NCBI RefSeq assembly: GCF_954871325.1
Contig: NC_088777.1
Location: 4,218,509 to 4,282,508, forward strand
From: Gordionus sp. m RMFG-2023
Lineage: Eukaryota; Nematomorpha; Gordioida; Chordodea; Parachordodidae
Direction of reading: 5' to 3'
DNA length: 64,000 nt
Below, piece by piece: positions 36,579-51,090 of the stretch. The notes under the pieces are model-generated. The model was given only the letters and a program-made list of their open reading frames with translations, was not told where the DNA came from and made no database searches. A program made the translations under genes and the position numbers. The stretch's first letter is position 1, and every line of letters starts with the position of its first letter.

Positions 36579-37470
36579 GGTGGCGGAGCTAGTTATATCG
36601 TCATTTTATTGAATAGCTATAGCTAAAAAAAATAGACACCTATTTAGCTACTTTTAAAAAATTTATTTAATATTTTAAATTGATAAATATATTTTTTATC
36701 ATATATTTATATTTTCAAAAAATAAATTGGCTATTTAAAAAATAACCGTTAATAGGGGAGTGGGCAGCAGGCCCACTGAACAAAAATTTTTTTTTAATGG
36801 CTCCCTAATATCCTCCTGAACTAAAAATGTTTTTTGATAGTCCCCTGAACGAATTCTTTTATAATTCTATTAAGTATTATTTTAATTATTAGATTAGATT
36901 AATACATATAAATTATTTTTTCACTATATAAGCTTGCAATCAAATTCTGTGTTAAGAATAGAATATCAATATCACTCATAATGTCTAAATATTAATTTAG
37001 CATTAACAGTTGACTTATAGATTTTTATTATTTAAATTTATAACCCTAATTAGATATTAGAATTTATTAATTGAAAATTAACAAATTAAATAATGTAATT
37101 ACAGTGAATACTATAATTAAAAATAAACTAATCCATTGATTATCTCATGAACAATCTATTTTAGAATCTTTAAACACAGCAATAACAGAAAATTACCTAA
37201 ATAAAAGTGAACATCTTGTGTTCTAAGATTATTTGATGAAATTTCAGATGAAGATGATAAAATTAATGATATAAATAAAATTGAATATATAACGAATTTT
37301 TTGAGTTTATACAAGTCAGATGTCATAATATTTTAATTATTTCCTCTTAATATCATAAAATATAATGCTCCTATCCCATCGAGTTTTCCTGTTGAGAGAT
37401 AATTTAGTTTAGTAAATGATAATTTAGTGATAAGGGATATTATTTATCAGTTGAAAACTTAAAGAAATTT
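36579..37470 (+). pseudogene. hAT transposase remnant
   Basis: Near 37370-37420 the plus strand reads NAPIPSSFPVER, then FSLVNDNLV, a C-terminal hAT dimerisation block similar to that of the 34183-36279 element but diverged. Just upstream, an acidic piece (DEDDKINDINKIEYI) is in keeping with the linker of such proteins. A possible left end, GGTGGCGGAGCTAG at 36579, resembles hAT families starting CAGTGGCGGA, but no matching right end was found. It is an old, partly deleted copy. Confidence 0.55.
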
Positions 37471-37479
37471 CCAATTAAA

Positions 37480-39799
37480 AGCAAAGTAGAATTATATATA
37501 TATATAAAATTAAACTAAAATAAAATAACATTGAGGTGGGTGCGGGAGGGGTTAAAAGTTATATTGCCAGGTAGGGCCGAGAATGGAGATATAATTAGAT
37601 ACATATCTCGAAATATATTCTTTGTCTGAGATGTTAATTTTCTCTAGGATCGATTGTTGTTTGATTTTTCCTAAAGTTTTTATTAAATAAAAAGAAAGAA
37701 AATATTTTTTGATAAACTGTTAGATTAAAAAGTGATAAAATTAAAAAAATATTAAGATTGATATTTACATTACCTATAGAAAATCTATTTAATTTGAGCA
37801 CTTTTAGATTAATTTTTTTGCCCAATTATTAAAACTTTTTACTTTTAAAAAAAACATTTTGCCATATATTCTTAGCTTAGCAAAAAGTGAGATTAAATTC
37901 AACCTTTTTTATAATTTCTATATGTATATCTCACACTGAGATATGGAAACTATGGCATTCAAAATATTACCTGAGAGAATTTTAAATATTTTATTTGATC
38001 GGAAATGTATTTCAGTTTCTTTAGAAAACCAACACTGTGAATTCCAGTCAATTTTACGATAAATGAACTTTTGAATTTTATTTAATTATATTTATTTTCA
38101 TATAAATTTTTGATATAAATTAAAAATTATACATAAAATTTAATTGCAATAATTGTCTAAAATGTATAGGGTAGTTACTCTACATTATACTAGAATATAT
38201 ATCCCGTCAAAGACTTCCAAATTTAAAAATTGCTCACAATTAATTATATAAAATTGAGATTCTGATCATATGTTACCTTTGTTTGTTTATTTGGTAGAAA
38301 ATGCTTATTTGCTTGGTTAATGTTTTCTTATAATTTATGAATGTGAATAGATCCTTTAGACACATTAAACATTTTTAGTACATTCTATTATATTTTTATG
38401 ATCTAGTTATATTAGTTTCTTTTATAAATTTTATTATTTGACATAAATTATTTTTAAAAAAATGATAAAATTATTCATAATACAACAAAAAAAATAAATG
38501 CCCAATTTATAGCGGTCTTACGTAAATTGATAAAAATTTGAATTTCCCCCCTTTTCAAAATAGATAGTCATATATAGTTAATAGGAATTTGATTGGAAGT
38601 CAAAATTTTATTCAAATTTTGCCCAACAAAAAGTTCTTAGGCAAGTTTAACTGAACATGTTAAGATATCTAGTCAGATAAATAAAAGATGCAGAAAACAC
38701 ATGATAAATTATTCTTAACTATATTTATTTAATCTTTCAAAGATATAATATGTAAAAAATAGAATTTAAATGCAAAAAAATATATCCCATTAAATTTAAC
38801 ATTTTATAATAGGAATGAATACCTTAATAAATACTATATTTTTTATTGTAAAATTTATATATTAATATTTAATTTATTCAAATAAATGAATTTGATTTCA
38901 ACCAAACTAAATTTCATCATATATGATCTGCAAATATTTTAAATAAATCTCTGTTAAGGTCAGCGTCATTAGTTACTAAAAGTGCCATCACCATGGATTG
39001 CGAGGTAGTAAGATAGACTATTGTGCAGGGTTGGCAAGTCAGTCAATTGACCGGTCAAATTCAGTTAATTCGCCGGTAAATTGATAGAAGGAGTATTTGA
39101 CCTGGTTAAATACGGTAAAATTACTATATTGATTTAATTAAATATTTGTATTTAGAGCATATTTATCAATCTAATTTATTTACAAATTATTTTAAAATAT
39201 ATTTGTATCATCAAAGGCATCGATTTAATTATAATTTTCTATAAAAATATAAAGTTTTCATATTAAAATATTAGAATTTCAATTTGAATTATAAAAAAAA
39301 GAATTTTTCTCATTATTAATTTTATAGGATCTAAATATATTAATAAATATAATCATTTTAATTAAGCAGGGATTGAGAAAATTACTAATTGCCAATTTAT
39401 ATTACATTATATACAATTATCTAAACAAGAGGGCATCATCAATTAAATTTAATTACATATTTGCAAGAAAACTCTGAAAACAGCTGTTGAAGGATTTGGA
39501 TATTTGTCCGAGAGAAATTACCAATAATATATTAAATGATATTTTGGACAAAAATCTTAACATTTTAAACTATTCATAAACATTTAGCTATCTTATTGAC
39601 CTTGGCTCACATAAAAAATGAGATGCATAATTTAGAAAACACATAATACAGTCATGTCTATGATTTTATAATTTACAACCTAAAGAAAAAATATTATAAA
39701 AATACGTTTGAAAAAAAAAACAAACCAAATTTATGGCTGATTATGATCTTCTATATAAGGGGAGCATCGATGATCCTATTATCCTGATTATATAAATAA
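37480..39799. other. A+T-rich sequence with an orphan hAT end
   Basis: CAGGGTTGGCAAGTC at 39026 looks like a hAT left end, but no complement is present. It is followed by 100 bp of less A+T-rich text with GACCGGTCAA and TTCGCCGGTAAA words. Nothing else is recognised. Confidence 0.4.
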
Positions 39800-40090
39800 A
39801 TTTAATTTGATCAAAATATGTTTACCTAAATTTATTAATAGGGTTCCATTTACAGATTCTGTAAAATTAAAAAAATTATTTTTAATTTACTTATTTATAG
39901 ACAATTTAAAATAAATCAAAATCTTATTAAATTTGATTAACAAAATTAAAATATCATTCATGCCAATATACAGTTATTTGAATTTAATTGGTGTAGGATA
40001 TTATAATTGGTTTTAGTTCGATTGTATAATATATTTGAATTAATTAATATTATCTTTATTTAATATATACCTAGTCGTTTAACTATATGT
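39800..40090 (+). repeat. Dispersed repeat family A, copy 3
   Basis: Shares 'ccatttacagattctg' and 'atacctagtcgttt' with copy 2 at 27690-28000, in the same order and at similar spacing. Confidence 0.5.
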
Positions 40091-42369
40091 GAAAAATTTT
40101 TATATTTGTGATAAACAAAAAAATTCATATTAAATTTTGATTAGTAATGTAAACTTTCTAAGGAAATTTGGTAAGAAAAAATTTGGTGGGGAAAATATTT
40201 GGAAAAAAAATATGAAAATAACAAAGAATTTGAAGAAATAATCATAAAAAATACATTTCAATTTTTTTATCGTGACATATTATTAAATTGGGGAAATTAG
40301 AAAATTTGTAAAAATAAGGAAAATTGCAAAATAAAAAGAAATAGAGTTAATATATTTTAATTGGTGCTGTTAAACCGCCCAGGAAACAATTATGACTTTA
40401 GATGGTATTATTTAATATTCAAGGGATGTAACAAAAATAATAAAATTGGTGCTCGAAATTATTATTAAAAGCCAAAATATTTTGTTGATATTCTCTTGAT
40501 TGCTTATTAGTATCTTTAATACCAACTTTCAAACGCTGGTTCTTTAATTGATTTATAATTTTAGACACAATAAAATCTAATGTCATTCATGCTTTTACGA
40601 ATGAGTCATAAAAGAGTAATATAGAAGGAAATCTTAAGCTATTTAAGGAGTTAATTTGCACAAGATTATATAAGATAAAATCGTCTTGTCATGATGGTAT
40701 TTCCTCCCAATAATATTCTATTAAGAATAGTTGATTATCTTTTAACATATTTTTGTTTATAAAAAATAAGTTGGTATACACAATTTTATACTTTTTTTAA
40801 TTCAGGCACATTAGATTATATCTTCTGCTGAATTAAGGACACTTATATATCTATTTATCCCTTTATATAATATTTATCAAAATTCACCCCTTTACTTACA
40901 TTATAATACAATATTTTTTATTATTAATGAATGAAACTAAAAGTTTATACTTAAATTTGTAGTCGATATTGTTTCAGTAACTATATATTTTAAAATGAAG
41001 GTATATACATATGATATGAAACTGGAATATTAAATTTGGATTCTAAAATTAAAAAATCATAGATTTGAATTTAGTGTATTCTCTAGAACTTCTTAGAAGA
41101 ACTTTTTGCTAAACGAGACTTTTCAAAATTTCATTAATATTGATAAAATTAATATAGTACCCTAAAGATAGACCAGAATCATATTTAAATAGAAAATGAA
41201 TAAAATTAAGTATATCAATAGGGTTTTAGTAAAATTATTTATAATATCATTCAATAATAATTTATTTAAGCAAATTTTTTATAAATAAATAAAATTCCCT
41301 TTCAAATATTAGATCTGTACAATTTGATTTTCACCATAAAACTAAATTATGGATAAAAATTATTATTTTTCAAGATTATCTTATATTAATAGCAACGCAC
41401 AACAACGTTTAATTAGCATACCGCAGATTTATTTTGGTTTTACAATCAGCTGATGCAAAATATATTTTTTAATAAACTCTCATCAAACCTTAAATAATTT
41501 AATTTTACGGTCAAGATGCAAAATATAATATAGAAATAACTCACAAAATGAGTTCTAAAATTACATCTTCCTCCGGCAATTACTCACTTTAGATATTTCC
41601 GGGTGTTCTATATTTTTTGACTTTTATCACTTTTTCTATCTCTTCAAATTCCATGTAATTTCAAATGACTCATTTAATGAATAATTATGCTATTATTTGA
41701 TCTTTATATATATTTCTAATCCTATTTCTTAAATGTAATTCCTGTTGTTACCACTTTTCTATTTAAGGCTCTATAGGTCTTCTTAAATCAGATATTTGAA
41801 TTATTAGATCTAGACTCATGATTTTTTTAAATATATCTCTCTCATTTATACAAGACTACTGGAATAAGGGAGACTAGGTCTAGTTGGCACAAGGGGCTTC
41901 TCGGTTCAGCGGATTTTATTTAAAAACCAGACATGTTTAGAAATTCAAATTAAATTATATAATAGCATTGTTTAATATGTATATTTGGGGCAAATATTTT
42001 ATACCACAGCTATTTAACAATAAAATGTATTTTTTAGGGAAAAATTAAAATGTTTTACACCACAATATTAAGGACATTAAAATATGGAGAATTTAATAAT
42101 AATAAAATAGCCATTATATGAAATAAAACCCACTTTTTGCATTTCAAAAAGTTTAATATATTATAAAATTTTTATTCATAACTATAAAATCAGAACTAGT
42201 CGGATCGATCAAATTATGCTTACAAATATGATATATTATAATATAATTATGTAATAATGGAAATTATAAGTATTTATTGACTTAGATTATATATTTAAAT
42301 CAATTCTATATAATGCCATAGAATTAGGAAAACTAAAAAAAACTATTAAAAATTTTAAACAAAAAAAAT

Positions 42370-42760
42370 AATGTATTTTACCAATGGGTTCATTAATTTG
42401 TTCTATATATAAAATATGCTATATATTTTTTTATATTATTTTTATACCTAGATTAACAGCAAAGCGTTTATTTCCCAATTCTATGGAATTTAATTTTACT
42501 ATAAAAAATAGTTTCTCTTAATTTACTTATACCAATCCAGTTTATTGAAGCTTATAATATTTATAAACATATTGAACATTAAGGGAATATTTTAATAAAT
42601 GGGAAAATTGTTTTTAAAATACTTTGGATGTAATGATCTGTATTATTTAAATAATCTATAGAAAATTAGACCTATCTAAAAAATATTTATGCATCAAGAC
42701 TTACCATTTATAACAGTTTTAACACTTTCTATAATATATTTAATATAATTATTTGAATTA
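42370..42760 (+). repeat. Dispersed repeat family B, copy 4
   Basis: Best match is copy 3 (32600-33000), as described there. Here and at 33-34 kb a further shared segment follows 1-2.5 kb downstream (44880-45095 and 33850-34080), so the two regions may be parts of one longer old repeat. Confidence 0.6.
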
Positions 42761-45473
42761 TAGGAGAGAATAACTTTTAGTAATTTTAAAAAATAAAGTG
42801 GAAATAAAAAAAGTTGACCCAACGGCTTCCAAAAAAATTTAAGATAAAAAAACCACCCAAATTTATCCCCTCAATCCTGACCAACTGTTGGGATGTATAT
42901 ATTCAATTGTTTCACGAAACTAAAAAATAATTATTATAAAAAATAAACATTTAACATCTTTTGGGGCATTTCCAGGTCATAACAGATAATTGTTACCCAA
43001 AATCTTGAATTCGCCATTTTTTTAACGAAATTGAGGTTTTAAACAAAACAACACTAATTATTATACAATACAATTATGATATAGTAAAAATTTTAAAATT
43101 GTTAATGAATTTGAGAACACCCTGACCTTCTGCGGTATTTGTAGAATCGCGATCTATGGATGAATAGTATATCGATTATGATTGAAATGTATTATTATTT
43201 TTAAATTACTTTCTTTGTAACATGTAAAATTTGCTATTATATTACGAATTAATGTTTATTTTAAAGAAATATAAAAAGGTGGCTTACTTCTCGAAATACG
43301 CCAACAAATCATTATGTTATTGATGTTAGCGACTAAATTAAAATTTTTAATTTTAAAATAATTATTAAAACAAGAATTTATTTTCTAAAATAAATTATTT
43401 TGAAGGTATCAATTACAAATTGATATTCTTTTGAAGATATCCATTAGATGAATCCTATCAACATATTTTGCTAAATTCTATTCATATCTTATGCAATATC
43501 TCTTCAATTAGCAATCCATATTCAAGATTAGAATTTTATTGCTACAGATTCCATCGTGGTTTGGTTTTTTTAAAAAACTCTGCCAATTTCAAAATGATAC
43601 ACAATCACTTTAATATTTTAAAGGAAAATTCTGAGTAGAAAAATTTAATAAATTTATCTTAAAAATAGCATTCAGAAAAATCCTACCTTTTATCACTAAA
43701 ATATTTAGGCTTTTTTATACTTTGCTAAACGACAAATACAATTTTAATAAACTAAAAACAGTATTCAGTCATCAAAGATGCTTAATAAACACCCATACCA
43801 ACACCTGTTAAGGATTTATTTAACTATTGATATACATAAATAGGATAGATAAAATTTTATAGTCTATTAATTTTATTTGAAAAATTATTATTATCACTTT
43901 ATCTTAACCTGGTATTCAGTCGAGTGGGGGTTAAACTTTGTCAGAGATTTATTTTTAAAAATTTAAATAATTATACATAATTTTTGCATCAATTTCATAA
44001 GTCTCTCTCCCAAAAAGCCAACCTAACTTTATTAATCCTATTTACATATTTTATTAGTAATTTAATTTCTTTTTTAAATTTTTTATTGCTAAAATTATAA
44101 TGTATTTATATAATTATAACAGGTTTGATACAAATTAATAAAGATATTAAATATTAACATATCATCACTTTCTATAAGCATATATATGCATTTATTAATA
44201 AAGATTCTCTTCAAATCTATATTTGAAATTATAATTTATTTTAAATGTATAGTTGTGAAAAAAGTGTAGGTTATAATTTACCAATTTAATAATGCATAAT
44301 TTTGACTTATTGTCTATACTAGTAGGTTAAAATTAAAACTCTTAATTTTGTGATAAAATTAGTATGTTTGTAGTAAAAATTATATATAGTTGGTTTCCTT
44401 CAATGATTAGTTTTGTTTATAATGGGCGTACATCCGTATTTTTAGCTCAATATTATTATAAGAAGATAAAATAAATATTATTTTTAAGATTAAGTTTAAA
44501 AAATTAGGCATTGGATTTGGCACATTTTTTTAGGTTTTCGCTTTTAGACCTAACGAAATAAAGAAAATTTTAACACCAATTTTGATCTTCTTAATCATAA
44601 TTTATTATAAATAACAAATATTTTTTTATATAATTCAATAAATTCTGTTTATTATCAAAATGAAAATAAAGATATATTAAAAAGAATTCATGATAACAAT
44701 TTCCAAAACGTCCAAATGAAGAGTTTATAGTTTAGAAATTATTAATACCGAAATTGGCATCCGTGACTAATGATACAAAATAAATTTTCAAATAGATTGT
44801 TAATGTAATTGTAATTAATTTTACCTTCAATACATTCATAAATTATAGTGAGAGTTGACAGGAAGACAAAGAAATTTATCATTTTCTTTTTAATTTAATA
44901 AAAAATTATATTTGAAAAATATAATGTACAATTTTTATAACGAGATATTTATAAAAATAACAGAAACATTATATATAATAAGAAAGTATATTGTTTAATT
45001 TAAAAATATTTTTAATTATTGCTTATATTTTTTCCATATAACCTTCATTATAAGATCAAAAACCTTTTAAAATTAATTAATTTTATATAATAATATGTTA
45101 AGAACATTGTTAAACGCATCAAATGATGAATTTTAAACATTGTAATAAACAAGCAATAAATTTATTAGTTAAATAATATAATAACTATGTAATAATAAAA
45201 ATTTAAGCCGTTTTCAAAAATTTTATATAATAATACCAAACAAATCTCTAGAATATAAATTGAAAAACAAAAAAAATATATATAATAATTTTATTCGAGA
45301 ACAATATGAGAAAAGATATGAGAGATATACAATAGAAAAAAAACAGGTGTTAAGTAAAATGTTTAATTCAGGGGCCATAACTAAAAATTAAACATTTTTA
45401 TTTCTTGAATTTCTTTATTTGTGACAGATCTAGAGATGTCAAAGAATCCCATTTTAATAAATGTTATTAAAGA

Positions 45474-45518
45474 ATGTAGGAAAAGGATGTAGGAAAAGGA
45501 TGTAGGAAAAGGATGAAG
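45474..45518. repeat. 13-bp tandem repeat
   Basis: Unit AAAAGGATGTAGG, about 3.5 copies. The minus-strand 61-codon frame across it is an artefact of the repeat. Confidence 0.85.
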
Positions 45519-46221
45519 TAGATTGAAAAAGTTGAGGAAAATGGTAAAGAAAGGAGTTAAAAGGTGAATAATGGGAATTAATATATAAATAAATATATAT
45601 GCTTTTTATAAAGGAAGAGTGGGTGGATATGATTAACATGGTATTAATCGAAATAAATATTATAAAATATGCATATTGATTATTTTGTTTTTAGATTTTC
45701 AAGGGTTTTTGGATATTGTGGGAATATATTTAAGATCAAGAGATTTAATGAAGAATTTATAATCTAATATTTTTTGACAGCGTGATATATATGAATTCTA
45801 GATATATTATAAATATATATATGTGTAGAAATGGTAAAAAATAAATTTTATTTTTAAAAAATATTAAAAATAAAATTCTAGCGATCTATTCCCAATATTT
45901 ATTAAAAGATAGACGCAAAAATTATATTATGAAAATATTAATTGATTTATATATAAAACAAATTCCATTATTTTAATATTTTCTAAATAAAAAGATTTCT
46001 TGCTAAAATGACTTTCTATTTAAAAAGATTTCATATTTAAAAGAGATTTCCTATATTAAAAGATTTTTAAAAATAATAATTATTTTTAAATATTACTTAT
46101 AAGATTTCTTATTTGCAGTATAATTATATTTAAATTGCCTCTATAATATTGCATATTATCTTTAATTTGTTTATTTTATTATATTAATATGATTTTCATA
46201 TTTTATTTTATATAATATATT

Positions 46222-48261
46222 TAGACCTGTGCGCTGCCGTCTCACGCCAGCACCGACGGTATTTTTATTCACGTCGGAAAAACCACCGATTGAGATCATC
46301 GGCGCGAGCCTACTCACTGCCGATTTTTATTATGGCGACGGCGCGGCATGTGTAATTTTTAGAAAGCATATTTAAAGGTTTAAAATTTATTAAAAAATAA
46401 ATTGCCTAAAAAATAGAAATATAAGAGAATTGATTCCTCGTCAGAATTGCCAAATAGGACAACCATTAGTCGGGGTGCACTAGAAGATATTTATTTATCT
46501 ATAAAGGCCCATGTTTTAAATCTGATTGACTCTGGACCAAAATTTTGTTCTATCACTTGTGATTTATGCACCGATCATTTCAAGCATCGAAATTATATCA
46601 CATTTAGTCTTCATCATTTAGATGAAAATTTTGATTTAAAATATTTTACCCTAGCAACTAGAAAGTGACTCAAAAGCATACTGGGGAAACAATATTATCT
46701 GAGATTGATAGTATTGAAGAGGAGTTCCATTTAAAAGCCAAAATAATACAAATGGTAACTGATGCTGGAGCCAATATCAAAAGAAGCGTCAGATTAGGGG
46801 ATTATGAGCATCATTTATGCTTAGGGCATGGACTTCATAATTTGGTCACAGTTGATGGCATAAAAAAAGTTACCAAAATTGATATTCTCATTAAAAAAAT
46901 TAGAGAAATTATTTCAGCCCTAGATATCGAGTAGATTTGAAATGTGAAATTGAGGCTGAACATCGTAAATGTCTGCAGTCAATTTATGAGACAGGTAATA
47001 TCTTGGATATTGATGATTCTGATCCATACCTTGATGACCATTTTGATATGTCTGATGAATCGGATAATAGAAATGGCATTGCACCAATCAATCTAATTAA
47101 TGCAAAAACTTTTAAATTAAATTGCCCTACCCGCTGGCATAGCTTATTAATTATGCTAGCCGTGTAAAATTCCTATAAATAATGTTCTAAATAAAATAGG
47201 AAAACAATCTTTAAAACTCTTTAATAATGTATGGGATATGATTGATGGCAGTATTAAATCCATTCCGAGAGTCGGTGGAATTTCTTTCCTCCCAAAAAGG
47301 ATCGAACTTAGGGTTATTATTTCGCAGTGAAATAGAAGCTCATATACAAATCAATAGATCTGATTGCTCAGATATTATATGTTTAAAAGAAAATATGGAA
47401 AAAAAGCTTGACTATAGGTTTCCCATTACTAAACTTCAAGTTATTTTATATTTCTATCAAAAAATTATATTTTAAACATTAGATATTAGCAACTCTACTT
47501 GATCCCAGATTTTAAAATTTTAAATATGTTTCAGAATATTTAAATTTGAATTCTACGACATCATTGCAATTTTTAATTCGACATTTAAAACTTTTAGAGC
47601 ATGATAGAAATGCCAGAGTAAAATTCAAGCTGAGGATAATGGTCAAACATCATGCTCTTATATAGCTAAATTAGCTCGTAAACATTCCCTTCCAAGTAGG
47701 GTTCATTGTATACCTGCACAGCGAAAGAATTTTTTCCATTGCTGGATTAATACTCAATGCTAAAAGGACTTCTTTATGTCCCACAAATCTTGAAAAAATT
47801 CTGTTTATTCATGACAATTATAATTTTACTAAATCTGAATTCTGACTTAATATATTTAATACTTTATATTTTGCTTGCATTCCAAATTTATTTTAAATAT
47901 AATAAAAATCAATAGAATATTTCTTATATGTGTTGTTGATGTGACTCTGATCTGAGTAAAAATGCAATTCCTTAGTCTCTTTCTGAGAATGAGAAAATAC
48001 ATAAATTTAAATTGGAGTGAAATAATAATTTAAGATCAATTAAATTATGTTATTAATTTATTAGAAAAGATCGCCCAAATAAATTATTAAAAATATAATA
48101 CATTAATTTATAAATTAAATTCATTAAAAAATAAATTAATTTGTAAATTAAATTCATTAAAAAAATTTTAAATAAATATTCCGCGCCACCGCCGCCGAAC
48201 GCTGATAAAAAAAATTTTTTTAAACCGCCGCCGTTGATTGAGACATCGGCGGACAGGTCTA
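46222..48261 (+). mobile_element. hAT transposon (TAGACCTG ends)
   Basis: The ends read TAGACCTGTGCGCTGCCG on the left and, on the minus strand, TAGACCTGTCCGCCGATG on the right. Flanking 8-mers AATATATT (46214-46221) and GATATATT (48262-48269) agree at 7 of 8 positions, a decayed target duplication. Both ends are G/C-rich (GCGGCGGCG-like words), in strong contrast to the region. The 2,040-bp element carries a broken transposase at 46447-47845 and is a non-autonomous copy now. Confidence 0.85.
46447..47845 (+). pseudogene. hAT transposase (broken, lacks N terminus)
   Basis: Four pieces in different frames follow the order of a hAT transposase. At 46447-46668, ITCDLCTDHFKHRNYITFSL holds the first catalytic-type aspartates. 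At 46665-46934, IQMVTDAGANIKRSV holds the second catalytic block, followed by the C-x-x-H region CLGHGLHNLVTVDGIK. At 46937-47167 there is an acidic linker and a CPTRWHSLLIML block. The C terminus at about 47732-47845 reads FSIAGLILNAKRTSLC... and ends at TGA 47843-47845, the dimerisation block. No BED finger is seen at the left. Frames shift at about 46665, 46935 and 47165 and again before the C terminus, so the protein cannot be made. Confidence 0.87.
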
Positions 48262-48291
48262 GATATATTTAATAATTTTTTGCAGCTATAT

Positions 48292-48375
48292 TTATATATA
48301 TATAAATTGACTTATATATATATAAATTGACTTATATATATATAAATTGACTTATATATATATAAATTGACTTAT
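48292..48375. repeat. 20-bp tandem repeat
   Basis: Four copies of TTATATATATATAAATTGAC directly right of the TAGACCTG hAT element. Confidence 0.9.
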
Positions 48376-49865
48376 TTATATTATAATTCTGATTATTTAA
48401 AGTTGATTTAATAAAATAGAAATAGTAAAATAAATTTACTTTTAAATATTGAAGAAAAAATAATACGCTAGGGCTCTAGGAAATGTCAAATTAGAGATTT
48501 TGGAAATTAGAATATATAGATCGATCCCCATAATTTATCAAAAGTTAGAATCAAGAATTCTATTATGAGAATTTATATATAAAATGATTTTCATTTATTA
48601 AATATTACCTATTTAAAAAGATTTCTTATTTAAAAAGATTTCCTAGTTAAAAAGATTCCCTTTTAAAAAAGATTTCCCATTAAAGATTTCCTTTTTAAGA
48701 TTTCATATTTAAAATATTTCCTATTTTAAAATATTTCCATAGATATTATTCAAACTTCTTGCAATTATTTGCTAAAATGGTTAAATTCTAGATAGTAACC
48801 CCCTTAAAATGAAGTCTAGCTTCTTTCTTCCTCATATTAGATAATAATATTTTGTGAAGTATGCCATAAAATAATGTCCATTCTAACTAAGTGTTAATAA
48901 TTTATATAATATTTTAGAATTATTTAAAAAATATAGTTTATCGCTTATATGATGGATACTAATATACATAAATAGATACCATTATTATTTTGGGAAATAT
49001 AGCAAAATTTAATCTAAATTATCAGTGTTAGTGATTTTATGTAATTATTTTGGATCATAAAAATACTCTTTCTTGACTCATATTGTTGATAGATATGTTA
49101 AAATAACATATCAGGATTTGTCTTCATAGTTTATTCGTGCGATTTTATTTCGCGCGAAATGATACCAAGTCTATTTTTCGCCTTAAAAAATAAAACGAGT
49201 TTTAAGGAATATTATTTTTTTTTACTTTGATTAAATAAATGTTTTAGTATTAATTTAGCCCATCATAAAAATTTTTCAAATTAAAAATGATGTTTAAAAT
49301 TACGAATATGCAATAAATGAATTTTGACGAAAGAAAAAAATGCTATTTTATAATGCGCGTATAAAAAAAATGCAAAAATATTTGCCTAAAAATTCACGTC
49401 TGTTTATATTGTTTTCAAATTTTGCGAAAATTAAATGAACGAATGCGCTAATTTTGAATTGTCTGAGAAAGCATTATGATATTTAGAAATCGTAAAAATC
49501 TGATTATTTTTTTAAATATGAATGAAAATTAAAATTCTAGTGGACAACGTCAATTTGACGTGTATAAAGTATCAGAAGATATAAAAGTGATCCACATAAT
49601 TTTTAGGATTGCTGCAATTTTCAAGAACTCTTAATCCCGTTATTGGAGAATAAAAAATTATATACTTGGATCCATTTTTTGTAACTAACCAAAAAACTAT
49701 ATAAAATATTTTTGGATAAAAATTTTTAATATAAAAATTCTTCCTTTGAGCAAACCATGAAAGATTTTCTGTTGCAACACGATAAAGTTGAAATGTAAGC
49801 TGATGGCAGGGTGAAAATTGTATAATCATTTTATTTTGATAATTTAAAAAAAAATAAATAAAATT
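48376..49865. other. A+T-rich sequence, one unrecognised frame
   Basis: A run of related AAAGATTTC words (48600-48740) forms a loose tandem. TTTCGCGCGAAA (49148-49159) is a perfect 12-bp CpG-containing palindrome, rare in this composition. An 85-codon minus-strand frame at 49572-49829 (with ATENLSWFAQRKNF) has a fairly protein-like mix, but no family was recognised and no neighbour supports it. Confidence 0.35.
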
Positions 49866-49869
49866 TGAT

Positions 49870-50450
49870 AAAATAGTTAAAATACTTCTTTATACCAATT
49901 ATACCATTTTAATCATATAGTTCTAGAAATATCAGATGGTATAATATTTAGAGAAATAAATATTTTAAATAATTTAATAATATTCAAATAAAATTAAATG
50001 ATGGAAAGGATATGAAAAAATATTTTATGGTATAAATATAGTTTTTGATAATTTATTTAAATAAAAAATAAAATAAATCATATTAGTAATCAGAATATAC
50101 AATAGGAGGGGAAAATGTATAAAAGTTTATCTTATATTCATATCCCTTTTTTAACGGGTCTTAGGCAGTATAACTATAGTGAGTATTTCGTAGTCAGTCT
50201 TGTTATATTTGAATGTTTATATATATTTTAAAAGGTTACGCTATTTGAATTATATATTTCTTACATTTTATATTATCTTATGGAGGATGTAATTGCATAT
50301 TAGTAGTAGTTAAATGACATAATTATAAAAGACTATATATAGGAAACAATTTTATAATAAAGAATCTATTGTTTTGACTATAAAAAGTCTTAAGATAAAT
50401 ATTTAGCAATCCCCTCTCCCACGTAATTCTTGCAGATTTAAAAAAATAAT
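49870..50450 (+). repeat. Dispersed repeat family D, copy 1
   Basis: Matches 62270-62770 over several blocks in order: 'gtataa...gtttatctt.atattcatatccctttt', then TTTTTAACGGGTCTTAG, 'ttaagataaatattt' and 'cacgtaatt..tgcagattt'. This copy has about 185 bp, between two AGTCTT words (about 50198-50390), that the other lacks: a deletion there or an insertion here. Non-coding; the family is unknown. Confidence 0.65.
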
Positions 50451-51090
50451 TGATGCATATAATAGAACAAGCGGTAGATTGAGCGCCCTATATTTTTTAA
50501 AAAAAATAGTGATGGCGGTTCGATACTAATTTAGAATACTTTCAATTTTATATAATAAATATACATAAAAATTATTAAAATATATTTTTAATTAATTCTA
50601 AAATAATCTTTTATTTAATTTTGACGATATTAGTGATTGGCATTGAAAACAATTTTGGTACATATCATATTGACAAAGTAATTTCCCAGGAAAATTATAG
50701 TAATATAGAATTTCATTTTCCTAAAATTGCAAAATATTTTAATCTTGATAAATAAATTATCTTAATTGTAAGATGTGTAAGGTTTTATAATTAACGAAGA
50801 CTATTAGCTTAAACTTGATAAAACATTTACAGGTAATATATCAGACAAATTTAATATTTATGGGCAGCCCAATCCTTAATCTTAGAAATAAATCAAAGCT
50901 GGATCTATAATGGTTCTTGAGCTCGGTGAGCTTATATGAGAGTTCAATTTCTGGCCTAGTTTAAACACCGTATGTTTCAACTGGCCATAGGATATTTTTT
51001 AAGAATTATATTAAAAATTACAAAATATAATTAATATTTAACATTTTATTTTGTCATAGACTCTTTTATTTAATGATTATATTTTATAAA
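50451..51090. other. A+T-rich spacer with less A+T-rich scraps
   Basis: Less A+T-rich scraps at 50870-51000 (around 'gagctcggtgagctt') look like decayed coding sequence but give no readable motif. They may belong to the hAT remnant that follows. Confidence 0.3.

Larger units (their letters stand above)
40091..46213. other. A+T-rich stretch with old repeats only
   Basis: Contains a family B copy (42370-42760), a segment (44880-45095) similar to 33850-34080, and a short tandem repeat at 45474-45518. Less A+T-rich scraps at about 41870-41930 and 43120-43160 have no readable motif. No gene is seen. Confidence 0.45.

Noticed and set aside
45454-45639. 61-codon minus-strand frame
   Set aside because: Runs over the 13-bp tandem repeat; the residues repeat with it.
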